A DNA stretch of 64,000 nucleotides from Betaproteobacteria bacterium SG8_41 (lineage in GTDB: Bacteria > Pseudomonadota > Gammaproteobacteria > Burkholderiales > SG8-41), in assembly GCA_001303585.1 (NCBI GenBank), contig LJTT01000012.1, positions 1 to 64,000 of the forward strand, written 5' to 3'. A program made the translations under genes and the position numbers. Below are positions 43,299 to 51,642 of this stretch, in pieces; the stretch's first letter is position 1, and every line of letters begins with the position of its first letter. Below the pieces are notes generated by a model. It was not told the DNA's origin. It searched no databases and saw only the letters and a program-made list of their open reading frames with translations.

Positions 43299-43805
43299 AT
43301 GAAGCGCGGGATCGTGGCTTGTTGCGCCATTGCGATCGCGATGGCGCCTGCTGTGGCATCGGCGCAGAGCAAGAAGCGCGCCAAGAATACGATCGAGAGG
43401 CTGGCGTGCAAGCTGGGCACCGAGGACCGGCATGCCCGCATCGGCGTTGAGCTCCTCAACGGAAAAGTCAGGCAGTTCGCCTACTACAGCAAGTTGAAGC
43501 CGCGCACCTGCTCGATCAACATCGAGCGGGATGGTCCTTACAGCGCCTGGGAAGATCTTGGGCGCTTCACCCATGTGACGACTGACAACGGGCGCTTCCT
43601 CATCGAGAACCGGAAGCGCGAGGTGCATTTCATTTTCCGCGAAGTCGATCGACATTTTTACTGCGGGATGGAGCCCGGGATAATCACCGGAACGCTGACC
43701 GTCATCCGCGGCAAGCGCGAATGCCAGCTCGAGGGTGTCATGCGCGCCCACGAGACGGACGGTCTGGAAAACGGGACTGCCGTTGCCGTGCCCGGTCTCA
43801 ACTAA
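43299..43805 (+). CDS. Small secreted protein of unknown function
   Basis: 168 residues. Sec signal peptide MKRGIVACCAIAIAMAPAVASA (cleavage near 22). The mature part has three Cys (in RLACKLGTED, PRTCSINIERDG and FYCGMEPG) plus a fourth in RECQLEG, possibly two disulfides, and a mixed alpha/beta look. No family recognised. First of three same-strand envelope genes (with the beta-barrel protein and the lipoprotein downstream), which suggests a periplasmic role, but spacing is over 100 bp. Confidence 0.8.
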   Translation: MKRGIVACCAIAIAMAPAVASAQSKKRAKNTIERLACKLGTEDRHARIGVELLNGKVRQFAYYSKLKPRTCSINIERDGPYSAWEDLGRFTHVTTDNGRFLIENRKREVHFIFREVDRHFYCGMEPGIITGTLTVIRGKRECQLEGVMRAHETDGLENGTAVAVPGLN

Positions 43806-44008
43806 ACCCTCGCGGCTTTTTTCTTCGGAGGCAATGGCCAGCGGGCGGCGTTGAAATGCGCAAGCCCGCCCGCAGCCGCTGCATTGTTCCCCGGAAATTC
43901 CGTCACGCCATGCCCTCCGCCTGATCGCGCGCCAGCGCGGGGCAGAACCGCAAGTTAGCGGCGTTAGAGCGGGTTGCGTGAACCGCAATCGCTTGGCCGA
44001 GCGCTTGA

Positions 44009-45427
44009 GCGCGGGATGCGGCGCGCGCCTGCGGGGACGGCGACCCGGCGGCGAGCGGCGCCCACGACCGGGAGCCGGTTCAACTCGCGCAGTTCCAGTT
44101 ACCCAAGCGCAAACCCCAAGGCTCGGCCAAGGACGCGTTTTCGCCGAGATATCCCTACCGCCCGTTGACACAGGCGCTGACGTACGAGTACGCGATCGGC
44201 ACCGAGTCGGAGGCTGATTACCGGCGCAATCAGGATCTCAACAGTCGCGTCCAGGACAACTTGCTGCTTGTCATACCGCAGGTGAATGGGTTCATCATCT
44301 ATCGGCCAGTCAACTGGCTGTCCACCACGCTGGAGATGATTTTGGAAAAGGAGTTCCCGGTCCAGGAGCCGGGCCAAGTGACGCTCCCCAGCGGGGAAAC
44401 GCAATATGCGCCAACGCGCCAACCGTCACTGCTGGTCGACCAGGCCTTCGTCACGATCAAGGACGTGATCGCGCCGTTCGAGTTCCACGCCGGGCGCCGT
44501 AACTACGAGGACGAGCGGCACTGGCTCTACGACACCTCGCTCGACATCGGCAGCGTGGGGCTCAGGCTGGGTCACGTTCACGCTGAAGCGACAGCCGGGC
44601 GGCAGGTGGCGTGGGACCTGGATTTCCTGCGAAACGAGCCAAAGGATCGCATCAACACCTACATGTTGTATGCGGCGTACCGTGGAATCGAGGACCTGAG
44701 GCTGGCCGCCTACACTATCAAACGCAACGATCTCACGAACGCGGAAGGGCGGCCGCTGTTCATCGGGATGCGCGCCCTCGGCACGCCTGCCGATGCGTTC
44801 AACTACTGGGCCGAGCTTGCTTTTGTGCGCGGCAAGGACGAGTCTTCGCGAAGATTCTCTGCCTACGGTTTCGATGTCGGTTTTACCTATCGTTTCGCCA
44901 TGCCCTCCCTGAGCCCCAGCATCACCCTGGGCTACGCGTTCGGGACCGGCGACGACAACCCGGATGACGGCAGAAACCGCGAATTTCGCCAGACCGGCTT
45001 GCAGTCGAATGAAGAGAGATTTGCCGGGGTCGCCAAGTTCAAGTACTACGGCGAGACGGTGGATCCGGAACTCAGCAACCTGAAGATTTTCACCCTGGGT
45101 GTCGGTTTCCGGCCGGCACGAAACGTCACGGTCGACCTGGTCTACCATCGTTACCGGTCGCACAAGATGGCGGAAGAGCTGCGCAACTCGAATTTGACCG
45201 CCTTGATGAACCAGGACGAGACGCGGCCGTCAAAGGATGTCGGCAGCGCGTTCGATATCGTGATCGGCTTTCGCCGGCTGTTTGGGATACGGCGACTGGG
45301 AGTTGATTTGCGGGCGGGCTGGTTTTTTCCGGGAGACGCGTTCCGGGTGGCCGAGGGCGACCCCAGCGACCCCACGTTTCGCCGCGCCGACAAGGGGGTC
45401 GGCGTTGTCGTGAAGTTGTGGTACTGA
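44009..45427 (+). CDS. AlgE-like outer-membrane beta-barrel (alginate-export family), 5' end damaged or unresolved
   Basis: The frame is open from 44009 (after a TGA at 44006) to 45427. Protein-like sequence starts well before the first possible start (TTG at 44165): AHDREPVQLAQFQLPKRK and YPYRPLTQALTYEYAIG. No ATG or GTG and no signal peptide occur in frame, although an outer-membrane protein needs one. A frameshift or loss in 43830-44010 is likely. The barrel has alternating strands, AYGFDVGFTYRFAMPSLSPS and PSITLGYAFGTGDD, and ends KLWY with a terminal aromatic as for BAM recognition. It resembles the alginate-export family; the exported substrate is unknown. Confidence 0.72.
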   Translation, partial: ARDAARACGDGDPAASGAHDREPVQLAQFQLPKRKPQGSAKDAFSPRYPYRPLTQALTYEYAIGTESEADYRRNQDLNSRVQDNLLLVIPQVNGFIIYRPVNWLSTTLEMILEKEFPVQEPGQVTLPSGETQYAPTRQPSLLVDQAFVTIKDVIAPFEFHAGRRNYEDERHWLYDTSLDIGSVGLRLGHVHAEATAGRQVAWDLDFLRNEPKDRINTYMLYAAYRGIEDLRLAAYTIKRNDLTNAEGRPLFIGMRALGTPADAFNYWAELAFVRGKDESSRRFSAYGFDVGFTYRFAMPSLSPSITLGYAFGTGDDNPDDGRNREFRQTGLQSNEERFAGVAKFKYYGETVDPELSNLKIFTLGVGFRPARNVTVDLVYHRYRSHKMAEELRNSNLTALMNQDETRPSKDVGSAFDIVIGFRRLFGIRRLGVDLRAGWFFPGDAFRVAEGDPSDPTFRRADKGVGVVVKLWY

Positions 45428-45554
45428 TGCCGGCATCGTTGCGCAGACACACTTTTTTGCCGGGCCTGGCTGCGATGCAGTAGCGATGGGAAGCGAAGCG
45501 ATCAGGCTCCGGCGGGAGGAAAGGACAGTTGTTTAACTCGACGGAGGACATCCG

Positions 45555-46256
45555 ATGAAACGGCTCAAATTGCGCAGCATCCTCGCTTGCGGGGCGATTT
45601 TTTTTGGCACCGCGGCATGCGGGGTCGCGACGGAGTCCGGAGCGTCCTATCAGGAAGAGTTCGCGATGGCGAGCTGCAAACTGGTTACGACCGGCCGCGG
45701 CCCGTACTTCATACTGGAGCCGGGATTCCAGCTGGTGCTGGAAGATGACGAGACCAAGCTGGAAATCACCGTTCTCGACGAGACCAAGCCGGTCGCGGGT
45801 GTCGTCACGCGTGTAGTCGAGGAGCGGGAATGGAAGAACGGCAAACTGTACGAGGTGTCGCGCAATTACTTCGCGATGTGCGAGCAGACGAAAGACGTGT
45901 TCTATTTTGGCGAGGACGTGGATTTCTACAAGGACGGCAAGGTGGTCAAGCACGACGGTGCCTGGCTCGCAGGCAAGAACGGTAACAAGCCGGGCCTCAT
46001 GATGCCGGGCGCGCCGAAGGTCGGGATGAAGTATTACCAGGAGATCGCGCCCGGAGTCGCAATGGACCGGGCCGAGATCGTGAGCCTCGACGAGACCTGC
46101 CCGACGCCGGCGGGAACGTTCTCGAAATGCATGAAAGTCAAGGAAGGCTCCGCGATCGAAATCTTCGCCAAGGAGTACAAATATCATGCCCCGAACATCG
46201 GGCTGGTGCGGGACGAGGACCTGAAGTTGATTCGCTACGGTTTTGTCAAAAAATAG
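45555..46256 (+). CDS. Putative lipoprotein of unknown function
   Basis: 233 residues with a GGAGG ribosome site. Signal with lipobox FGTAAC (Cys about 22). The mature domain (about 28-230) is beta-rich: ASYQEEFAMASCKLVTTGRG, VLEDDETKLEITVLDET, RNYFAMCEQTKDVFYFGEDV, a GAP-VGMKYYQEIAPGVAMDR block and TPAGTFSKCMKVKEG. I recognise this kind of domain only as conserved hypothetical. It follows the beta-barrel gene and may serve the same envelope function. Confidence 0.82.
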   Translation: MKRLKLRSILACGAIFFGTAACGVATESGASYQEEFAMASCKLVTTGRGPYFILEPGFQLVLEDDETKLEITVLDETKPVAGVVTRVVEEREWKNGKLYEVSRNYFAMCEQTKDVFYFGEDVDFYKDGKVVKHDGAWLAGKNGNKPGLMMPGAPKVGMKYYQEIAPGVAMDRAEIVSLDETCPTPAGTFSKCMKVKEGSAIEIFAKEYKYHAPNIGLVRDEDLKLIRYGFVKK

Positions 46257-46301
46257 GGGCCCCGATCGGGACGCTTCAGTGCTCTGTGTATCGCGCAACT
46301 C

Positions 46302-47522
46302 TCAATCGGACGGAACCGCCTTCCGCTGCTGGTCGTAGGCAACACCGTCTGCAAACAGGGCGCCAATATGGTCCTCGCTAAAACCAAGCTGCCTGAGGAC
46401 AGCGGCCGTGTGCTGGCCGAGCCAGGGCGCGGGGGTACGTGAGCGCGCGAGGTCGCTGCTCGCTTTCACCGGGTTGCCCAGGAACTTCATGCGTCCAATC
46501 AGCGGATGGTCGATCTCGCGCACCATCTCGCGTGCCTTCGCGTGCTCATTGGTGAGCGCCTGGTCGTAGGTGAAGACCGGCCCGCCCGGAACCCCCGCCG
46601 CATCGAGCTTCTCGACCCAGAAGGCGGTCGGTTGCCGTGCGAATTCCTTCTCAATTTCATCCTGCAGCGCGTCGATGTTTGCAAGCCGCGAAGACGCGGG
46701 GTTGAAGCGCGGATCCTTCAGCATGCCGGGGCGGCCCAACACCTCGACGCAGAACGCGGTCCACAGTTTTTCGTTGTTAGCGCCGACGGTGACGTAAGAG
46801 TCCTGCGTGCGGTAGGCCTGATAGGGCGTGGAGCGCCGGTGGCGAGTGCCCGTTGCCTCCGGGATCTCGCCGCCGCCGAAATAAGCGCCGAACTCCCAGA
46901 ATGTCCACGCCAGTCCGGCCTCGAGCAACGAGGTCTCGAGGTAGACGCCTTCGCCCGACTTCAGCCGCTTGATGTAGGCGGCCAGGATAGAGTAGAGCGC
47001 CGTGACGCCCGCGGCTATGTCATTCATTGCGATGCCCACCTTCGCCGGCCGACCGCCCGGCTCGCCCGTCATCGTCATGATGCCGCTCATGCCCTGCGCA
47101 ATGATGTCGAACCCGCCCTTCTGGCTGTAGGGCCCGGTCTGGCCGAAACCGGAGATGGACGCATAGATGACGCGGGGATTGACCTGGCACACCGTCGCGT
47201 AGTCGACGCCGAGCTTCTTTGCGACGCCCGGCCGGTAGTTCTCGATCACGATGTCCGCCTCCCGCGCAAGCTTCGCGAACACTTCCTTGCCGCGCGGGTC
47301 CCTCATGTTGAGAGCGAGGCTCTTCTTGTTGCGATTGAGCACGGCGAAACAATAGCTCTCGCCATTGACCTTCGGATCGAAGTGCCGCGAGCCGTCGCCC
47401 TCCGGGAAATTCTCGATCTTCACGACATCGGCGCCCATGTCCCCCAGCATCATCGTGCAGTAGGGGCCGGCCATGATGCTGGTGAGATCGAGCACCCGGA
47501 CGCCTTCGAGCGGCAAAGCCAT
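46302..47522 (-). CDS. CaiB/BaiF family (class III) CoA-transferase
   Basis: 406 residues from the ATG at 47522 (GGAG about nine bases upstream); a longer frame to 47627 adds an unsupported leader. It transfers CoA between carboxylic acids. N-terminal EGVRVLDLTSIMAGPYCTMMLGDMGADVVKIE, then VIENYRPGVAKKLGVDY, SGFGQTGPYSQKGGFDIIAQGMSGIMTMTG and GIAMNDIAAGVTALYSILAA, which holds the conserved Asp expected to form the acyl-enzyme anhydride (about 168). HRRSTPYQAYRTQD and SRTPAPWLGQHT complete the fold. Divergent from Bug receptor 3, so it could activate the acid that receptor imports. Confidence 0.9.
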   Translation of the reverse strand: MALPLEGVRVLDLTSIMAGPYCTMMLGDMGADVVKIENFPEGDGSRHFDPKVNGESYCFAVLNRNKKSLALNMRDPRGKEVFAKLAREADIVIENYRPGVAKKLGVDYATVCQVNPRVIYASISGFGQTGPYSQKGGFDIIAQGMSGIMTMTGEPGGRPAKVGIAMNDIAAGVTALYSILAAYIKRLKSGEGVYLETSLLEAGLAWTFWEFGAYFGGGEIPEATGTRHRRSTPYQAYRTQDSYVTVGANNEKLWTAFCVEVLGRPGMLKDPRFNPASSRLANIDALQDEIEKEFARQPTAFWVEKLDAAGVPGGPVFTYDQALTNEHAKAREMVREIDHPLIGRMKFLGNPVKASSDLARSRTPAPWLGQHTAAVLRQLGFSEDHIGALFADGVAYDQQRKAVPSD

Positions 47523-47594
47523 GCAAATTTTCTCCAAAGAATCAGGGGCCCCGAAGAGCTTCGAGGCGGAACTCCAGCCGTCAGTCGGTGCGCC

Positions 47595-47600
47595 ATTATA
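47595..47600 (-). promoter_or_regulatory. Consensus -10 of the CoA-transferase gene
   Basis: TATAAT on the minus strand, about 70 bp upstream of the CoA-transferase start. No good -35 is seen. Confidence 0.35.
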
Positions 47601-47624
47601 GCGGAGGGTCGACGCTGCCGCGGC

Positions 47625-47653
47625 CACCGGTTAAAGTTAACGAGTTACCGGTG
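47625..47653. promoter_or_regulatory. Inverted repeat, possible operator
   Basis: CACCGGT and ACCGGTG, 15 bases apart, flank AAAGTTAACGAG in the divergent gap between the CoA-transferase and Bug receptor 3. The arms and spacing suit a dimeric regulator, but no regulator gene is nearby. Confidence 0.35.
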
Positions 47654-47706
47654 CCTGTGAATGCCGGACGGCATTCGTTCAGCGAGAGAAAAGGGAGGGA
47701 GAAACC

Positions 47707-48678
47707 ATGAAATCCTGTTTCCGAGTAGTGGCAGCCGCACTCGTTGCTGCGTTCTTGTTCCCGATCGCCACGATCGTGAACGCGGCGTATCCTGACCGGC
47801 CGGTGCGCGTGATCGTGGTGTTTCCGCCTGGGGGCTCGAACGACGTAACCGCCCGGATCGTATTCAACAAGATGCCGGACATCGTGGGGCAGCAGTTCGT
47901 CATTGAAAACCGCGGGGGGGCGGCCGGCAGCATCGGCGCCGCTGTGGTCGCGCAAAGCAGGCCGGACGGCTACACGCTGATGGTGCAATCGACCACGCAT
48001 ATCGCCAACGCGTTCATGTACAAAGGCAAGCTCCCGTACGACACGCTCAAAGGTTTCATCGGATTGACCCCGCTGGCGCGACAAGTGGCCATGCTCGTGG
48101 TGCACCCTTCGATGCCGGTCAAGTCCATCAAGGAGCTGGTGGCCCTGGCGAAAACAAGACCCGGCGAGATTCTTTACGGGTCTTCCGGTCTCGGCAGTTA
48201 CGTGCACCTGAACATGGCGATGTTCACGTCCACGAGCGGCACAAAAATGATACACGTGCCCTACAAGGGTGGTGGCCCGTTGTCCATCGCCATGATTGCC
48301 GGAGAGGTCCAGGTGACGGCCAGCACGGTCGGCTCGATCTACCGGCATGTCAAGGCGGGGAAGATGCGCGGGCTGGGCGTGACCTCCGCCGAGCGGCTCA
48401 AGCAGTTTCCGGATGTGCCGGCGATCAGCGAAGTCTTCCCGGGCTACGAGTTCACCGCGTGGGTGGGATCATTCGTTCCGGCCGGCACGCCGCCCGAGAT
48501 CGTCCAGAAACTCAACGCCGACCTGAAGAAGGCCCTTGCTGACCCCGGCGTTGCGAAGCAGCTCACGAACCTCACGCTGGACCCGATGTACATGACGACC
48601 GACCAGTTCGCCGCGCGCCTGAAATCCGATTATGTGCGCTACGAGGGGCTGATGAAGGAGATCGGCGTCATCAAATAA
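47707..48678 (+). CDS. Bug-family substrate-binding protein, receptor 3
   Basis: 323 residues, GGGAGGGAG upstream. Signal peptide 1-27 (ends IVNAA), then YPDRPVRVIVVFPPGGSNDVT, IENRGGAAGSIGAAVVAQSRPDGYTLMVQS, VHPSMPVKSIKELVALAKTR and VPYKGGGPLS. Typical TctC-like receptor. Divergent from the CoA-transferase and followed by a long perfect hairpin. The ligand is not predictable; the CoA-transferase suggests a carboxylic acid activated to a thioester. Confidence 0.92.
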   Translation: MKSCFRVVAAALVAAFLFPIATIVNAAYPDRPVRVIVVFPPGGSNDVTARIVFNKMPDIVGQQFVIENRGGAAGSIGAAVVAQSRPDGYTLMVQSTTHIANAFMYKGKLPYDTLKGFIGLTPLARQVAMLVVHPSMPVKSIKELVALAKTRPGEILYGSSGLGSYVHLNMAMFTSTSGTKMIHVPYKGGGPLSIAMIAGEVQVTASTVGSIYRHVKAGKMRGLGVTSAERLKQFPDVPAISEVFPGYEFTAWVGSFVPAGTPPEIVQKLNADLKKALADPGVAKQLTNLTLDPMYMTTDQFAARLKSDYVRYEGLMKEIGVIK

Positions 48679-48723
48679 AGCCGCTGGCCGCAACCCGTTT
48701 CCGGTTGCAGGTCTCCGGAACGA

Positions 48724-48757
48724 GCAATCAGGCCACCTAACGGTGGCCTGATTGCAT
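48724..48757 (+). terminator. Perfect 14-bp hairpin after Bug receptor 3
   Basis: GCAATCAGGCCACC-TAAC-GGTGGCCTGATTGC: a 14-pair stem with a UNCG-unlike TAAC loop and a weak U tract (ATTTC). Probably a terminator or mRNA-stabilising stem. Confidence 0.6.
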
Positions 48758-48804
48758 TTCGGGGCGTGACTCAACAGGTTTCAACTTCGTCGATCGGACA
48801 AACC

Positions 48805-49599
48805 ATGGATCTGGGCATCAAGGGCGAGACCGCGCTCGTTGTCGGCGCGAGCGAAGGCATTGGTTACGAGAGTGCCAAGGGGCTTCTGGAAGAGGGGGTG
48901 CGGGTCCTCCTCTGCTCGCGCAATGCGAAAAAACTCGAAATCGCCGCGGCCGAGCTCAAGCGAGCAACCGGCATCGAGCCGCGCTGGCACGCTGCCGATG
49001 TCACCAAGGCAGCTGACATTGCCAGCCTGCGCAGCTGGCTCGGGCGCGAGGCCGCCCAGCTCGATATCCTCGTGAGCGCGGTAGGCGGTAGCCAGCGCGC
49101 GCTGTTCGAGGAGCTCGACGATGCGGCTTGGCTCGCCAACTATGAGTTCAATCTGCTTGGCACGGTGCGGGTGATTCGTGCGGCTCTCGATTCGCTCAAG
49201 AAGTCTCGCGCGGGCGGGCGCATCGTGATTCTGGGCGCCGCCGGCGCCCGCATGCCGTATCCCAACCAGGTCGTCTCCAACGTGCACAAGGCGGGATTAA
49301 TCGCGCTGGTGAAGACGCTCGGCGCCGAATTCCAGCCCCACAATATCCGCGTAAACTCGGTCTCGCCGGGACGCACGCTGACACAGCTGTGGACCACACG
49401 CGCCGAGAAGCTCGGCCGGGAGCGGGGTGTGAGCCCGGAGGACGTCATCGACGAGTTCACCGAGGAGATACCGATGAGGCGCTTCGGGCGGCCGGAGGAG
49501 ATTGCCGCGATGGTCGTGTTCCTGGCGTCTCACAAGGCGAGCTATGTTAACTGCCAGTCCATCCTCGTCGACGGCGGCATCGCCCGCGGCTTGATTTAA
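48805..49599 (+). CDS. Atypical short-chain dehydrogenase/reductase lacking the catalytic Tyr
   Basis: 264 residues from the ATG at 48805. Rossmann motif VVGASEGIGYESAKGLLEEG and SRN. VSAVGGSQ replaces the NNAG motif. In the YxxxK active site, the Lys is present (K162 in SNVHKAGLIALVKTLGAEF) but the Tyr position is Ser (S158). The upstream Ser region reads ILGAAGARMPYPNQ. C-terminal FGRPEEIAAMVVFLASHKASYVN matches FabG-like enzymes. A divergent group of SDRs with SN-x-x-K/R at this place is known to me, generally unassigned, so this looks like that group and not a broken gene. Confidence 0.85.
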   Translation: MDLGIKGETALVVGASEGIGYESAKGLLEEGVRVLLCSRNAKKLEIAAAELKRATGIEPRWHAADVTKAADIASLRSWLGREAAQLDILVSAVGGSQRALFEELDDAAWLANYEFNLLGTVRVIRAALDSLKKSRAGGRIVILGAAGARMPYPNQVVSNVHKAGLIALVKTLGAEFQPHNIRVNSVSPGRTLTQLWTTRAEKLGRERGVSPEDVIDEFTEEIPMRRFGRPEEIAAMVVFLASHKASYVNCQSILVDGGIARGLI

Positions 49600-49604
49600 C
49601 CGAA

Positions 49605-49930
49605 GACGAACGCCGATACGCGCCGATATGTTTTCACGAAAACCGAAAACCGTTTTATTTGGCCGCAGATAAACGCAGATACACGCAGATATAATCTACA
49701 GAAACCGCAAACCACTTTTATTTGCCGCCGATGAACGCCGATAGACTTGAGAATTGAACCGCCGAGACGCCGGGAGAAGCAAAATAGGATTGAACGGCGA
49801 AGAGGCCAAAAGAAGCACTTGTTTGAACGGCGGAAACGCGGAGGGTATCTAACTGCGATTCACGATTCACGATTCACGATTCACGATTCGCGATTCACGA
49901 TTCACGATTCACGATTCACGATTCACGATA
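49605..49930. repeat. Mixed minisatellite region with ten GATTCAC units
   Basis: 49600-49983 has no gene. It holds GAACGCCGATACGCGCCGAT (49609-49628), GGCCGCAGATAAACGCAG and ATACACGCAGATA (49661-49691), GCCGCCGATGAACGCCGATAG (49723-49743), and ten contiguous heptamers GATTCAC (49857-49926; nine perfect and one GATTCGC). The array ends about 57 bp before the bicupin start. Confidence 0.9.
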
Positions 49931-49983
49931 ATTATCGAGTCGCAAATCGACACGATGCGGTATCCATGTAGAAGAGGATTTCA

Positions 49984-50754
49984 ATGCCACTAAAGTATCC
50001 GCTGGTGCACGTCGATGACATCCGCCCCGAGAACATGAAGGAGGGTGAGGGTTGGGCCATCTCCGAGTTCCGGCTGCCCATATCCGGCAGAAACGGAAGC
50101 TCTACAACGCTTTTCCATTCCATCTTCCGCCCGGGCTCGACGCATGCCAAGCACCTCCATCGCAACTGCGACGAGATCGCCGTCTACTTGAAGGGATACG
50201 GCGCCGTCGGGCAGGGCAATGAACGCACCAATGTCCGTGCCGGCCATTGCCGCGTGATGCCGAGGGGCTCCGAACATTTTTTCTACAACGAGACCAAGGA
50301 CGAAGAGGAGCTGCCGCGTGTCGGAAAATTGAGCAACGGCATCCTCGTGCACATCGATGATGTGAAGCCCTCCCGGATGAATGAGAAGGATGGCTGGAGC
50401 ATTACCGACTTCCGCATTCCCATCGGCCGCCACAACGGAAGCCCGACCACGCTCTTCTGGGCCAAGTTCATGCCGGGCGCGGTCCACAAGAAGCACCGCC
50501 ACGAGAACTGCGAAGAGCTCTATTACATTGTGCGAGGCCATGGTTTGGCGGGTGCGGGCCCGGACCGGGCTGAAGTGCGTGCGGGGCACGTCCACTACAT
50601 CCCGAAGGGCGTCGAGCATTTTCTGTACAACCTGAGCAAGACCGAGCCGCTCGAGGCGATCGGCATCTACGTCGGCGCGGGAAGCGTCGAGGAGACCGGT
50701 TACGTCTACGCTGGAGATGTGACGGAAGCGGACATCAAGGCCCGCACCGTGTGA
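49984..50754 (+). CDS. Bicupin protein formed by internal duplication
   Basis: 256 residues; AGAGGA precedes the ATG. Two cupin domains (about 1-118 and 119-256) are clear duplicates: each has VH-DD, a GW-I-FR-PI strand, NGS-TTLF, PG--H-KH-H-NC-E (metal ligands two His and Glu) and RAGH---P-G-EHF-YN (third His). All metal ligands are kept in both halves. Small-molecule dioxygenase, lyase or isomerase roles are possible; no specific match. Cytoplasmic. Preceded by the GATTCAC array. Confidence 0.85.
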   Translation: MPLKYPLVHVDDIRPENMKEGEGWAISEFRLPISGRNGSSTTLFHSIFRPGSTHAKHLHRNCDEIAVYLKGYGAVGQGNERTNVRAGHCRVMPRGSEHFFYNETKDEEELPRVGKLSNGILVHIDDVKPSRMNEKDGWSITDFRIPIGRHNGSPTTLFWAKFMPGAVHKKHRHENCEELYYIVRGHGLAGAGPDRAEVRAGHVHYIPKGVEHFLYNLSKTEPLEAIGIYVGAGSVEETGYVYAGDVTEADIKARTV

Positions 50755-50761
50755 TAACAAC

Positions 50762-50800
50762 GATGAAGCCGCAGATAAGCGCGGCTACACGCAGATAGAA
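50762..50800. repeat. Decamer repeat arm
   Basis: GCCGCAGATAAGCGCGGCTA then CACGCAGATAG right after the bicupin stop; one arm of the GCAGATAAAC family. Confidence 0.6.
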
Positions 50801-50917
50801 ACACATGCATGCGAGCGCCCATCACTAACCGAGAAAAAATTCCGGAAAAACAGAATGAGGCCGGACGCTCGTCGGGGTAAAGTGCCAATGCCAAGAGATA
50901 AGAAGCGGCGCACGAGC

Positions 50918-51415
50918 TTATTCGCCACGTTTCGGATGCTTTTCTTTCAGCTGCTCAACGTGGGCGATCAGCGTATCAACCGTTTCCTTTAACAGGTCCA
51001 GCTCGTCCAGGGTCAGGTCGTTCAGCTGTTCCAGGTTGTATTCAATCGTGTCAATTATCTTCTTGTGCGGGCGCTGCATTGGCCTCATGAAATAGGTCGT
51101 GACCGTTGCCACGATCGCTCCAAAGAACAACACTGAACCGACAACGATCCATACGCCGCCAATAAGCTGGGCGACGCCGGATATGGGCGTGTCAGCAATT
51201 CCTGCGGTCGAAAATGCGGCGACCCCCCAATACAATGCGGTCCCGTATGAGTCGATCGATGCTCCTTCGACGTCGCGTTCCGCCAGATAGACACCGGCGG
51301 AAAATATCAGCCACAGCGCGACCAGCAGGATGACCATTTTCGTGAATGGCGTGTGCGCGGCGATGTCCTGGATAAATCTCCGCACCCTCGTGCGTGGCTG
51401 TCTGTTTTTCATCAT
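50918..51415 (-). CDS. Two-helix ion channel with non-canonical selectivity filter
   Basis: 165 residues. TM1 about 27-46, pore helix ALYWGVAAF (60-68) and TM2 about 84-109, as in 2TM potassium channels; then a charged coiled-coil-like C-terminal helix (NLEQLNDLTLDELDLLKETVDTL). Where K+ channels have TVGYGD, it reads STAGIADTP (69-77). TAG recalls TrkH/Ktr filter halves. Pore folding is likely, but K+ selectivity is not supported. Alone, not in an operon. Confidence 0.8.
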   Translation of the reverse strand: MMKNRQPRTRVRRFIQDIAAHTPFTKMVILLVALWLIFSAGVYLAERDVEGASIDSYGTALYWGVAAFSTAGIADTPISGVAQLIGGVWIVVGSVLFFGAIVATVTTYFMRPMQRPHKKIIDTIEYNLEQLNDLTLDELDLLKETVDTLIAHVEQLKEKHPKRGE

Positions 51416-51461
51416 TCAATCCAATTCCCTGTAAACAAAACCCGACATCCCGAAGCCAGAA

Positions 51462-51640
51462 GGCGGAAGGCAGAATCGGCTCCCTGTTCTATCGCGACGT
51501 GCCCCGGGATTATCTGCGGTCAAATACGCATTACGATACTGGTTTGAAGAATATTCATCGGCGTATATCGGCGGCAAAATAACGGTGTTCCTGCAAATGT
51601 GCATCCGTGTTCATCTGCGCTCATCGGCCGTTCCAGTCCT
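51462..51640. repeat. Repeat fragments beside sucD
   Basis: AGAAGGCGGAAGGCAGAAT (inverse of the TTCTGCC tandem at 18.85 kb), ATCGGCGTATATCGGCGG (51558-51575) and CATCCGTGTTCATCTGCGC then TCATCGGC (51603-51629), all in one 227 bp gap. Confidence 0.6.
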
Positions 51641-51642
51641 GA

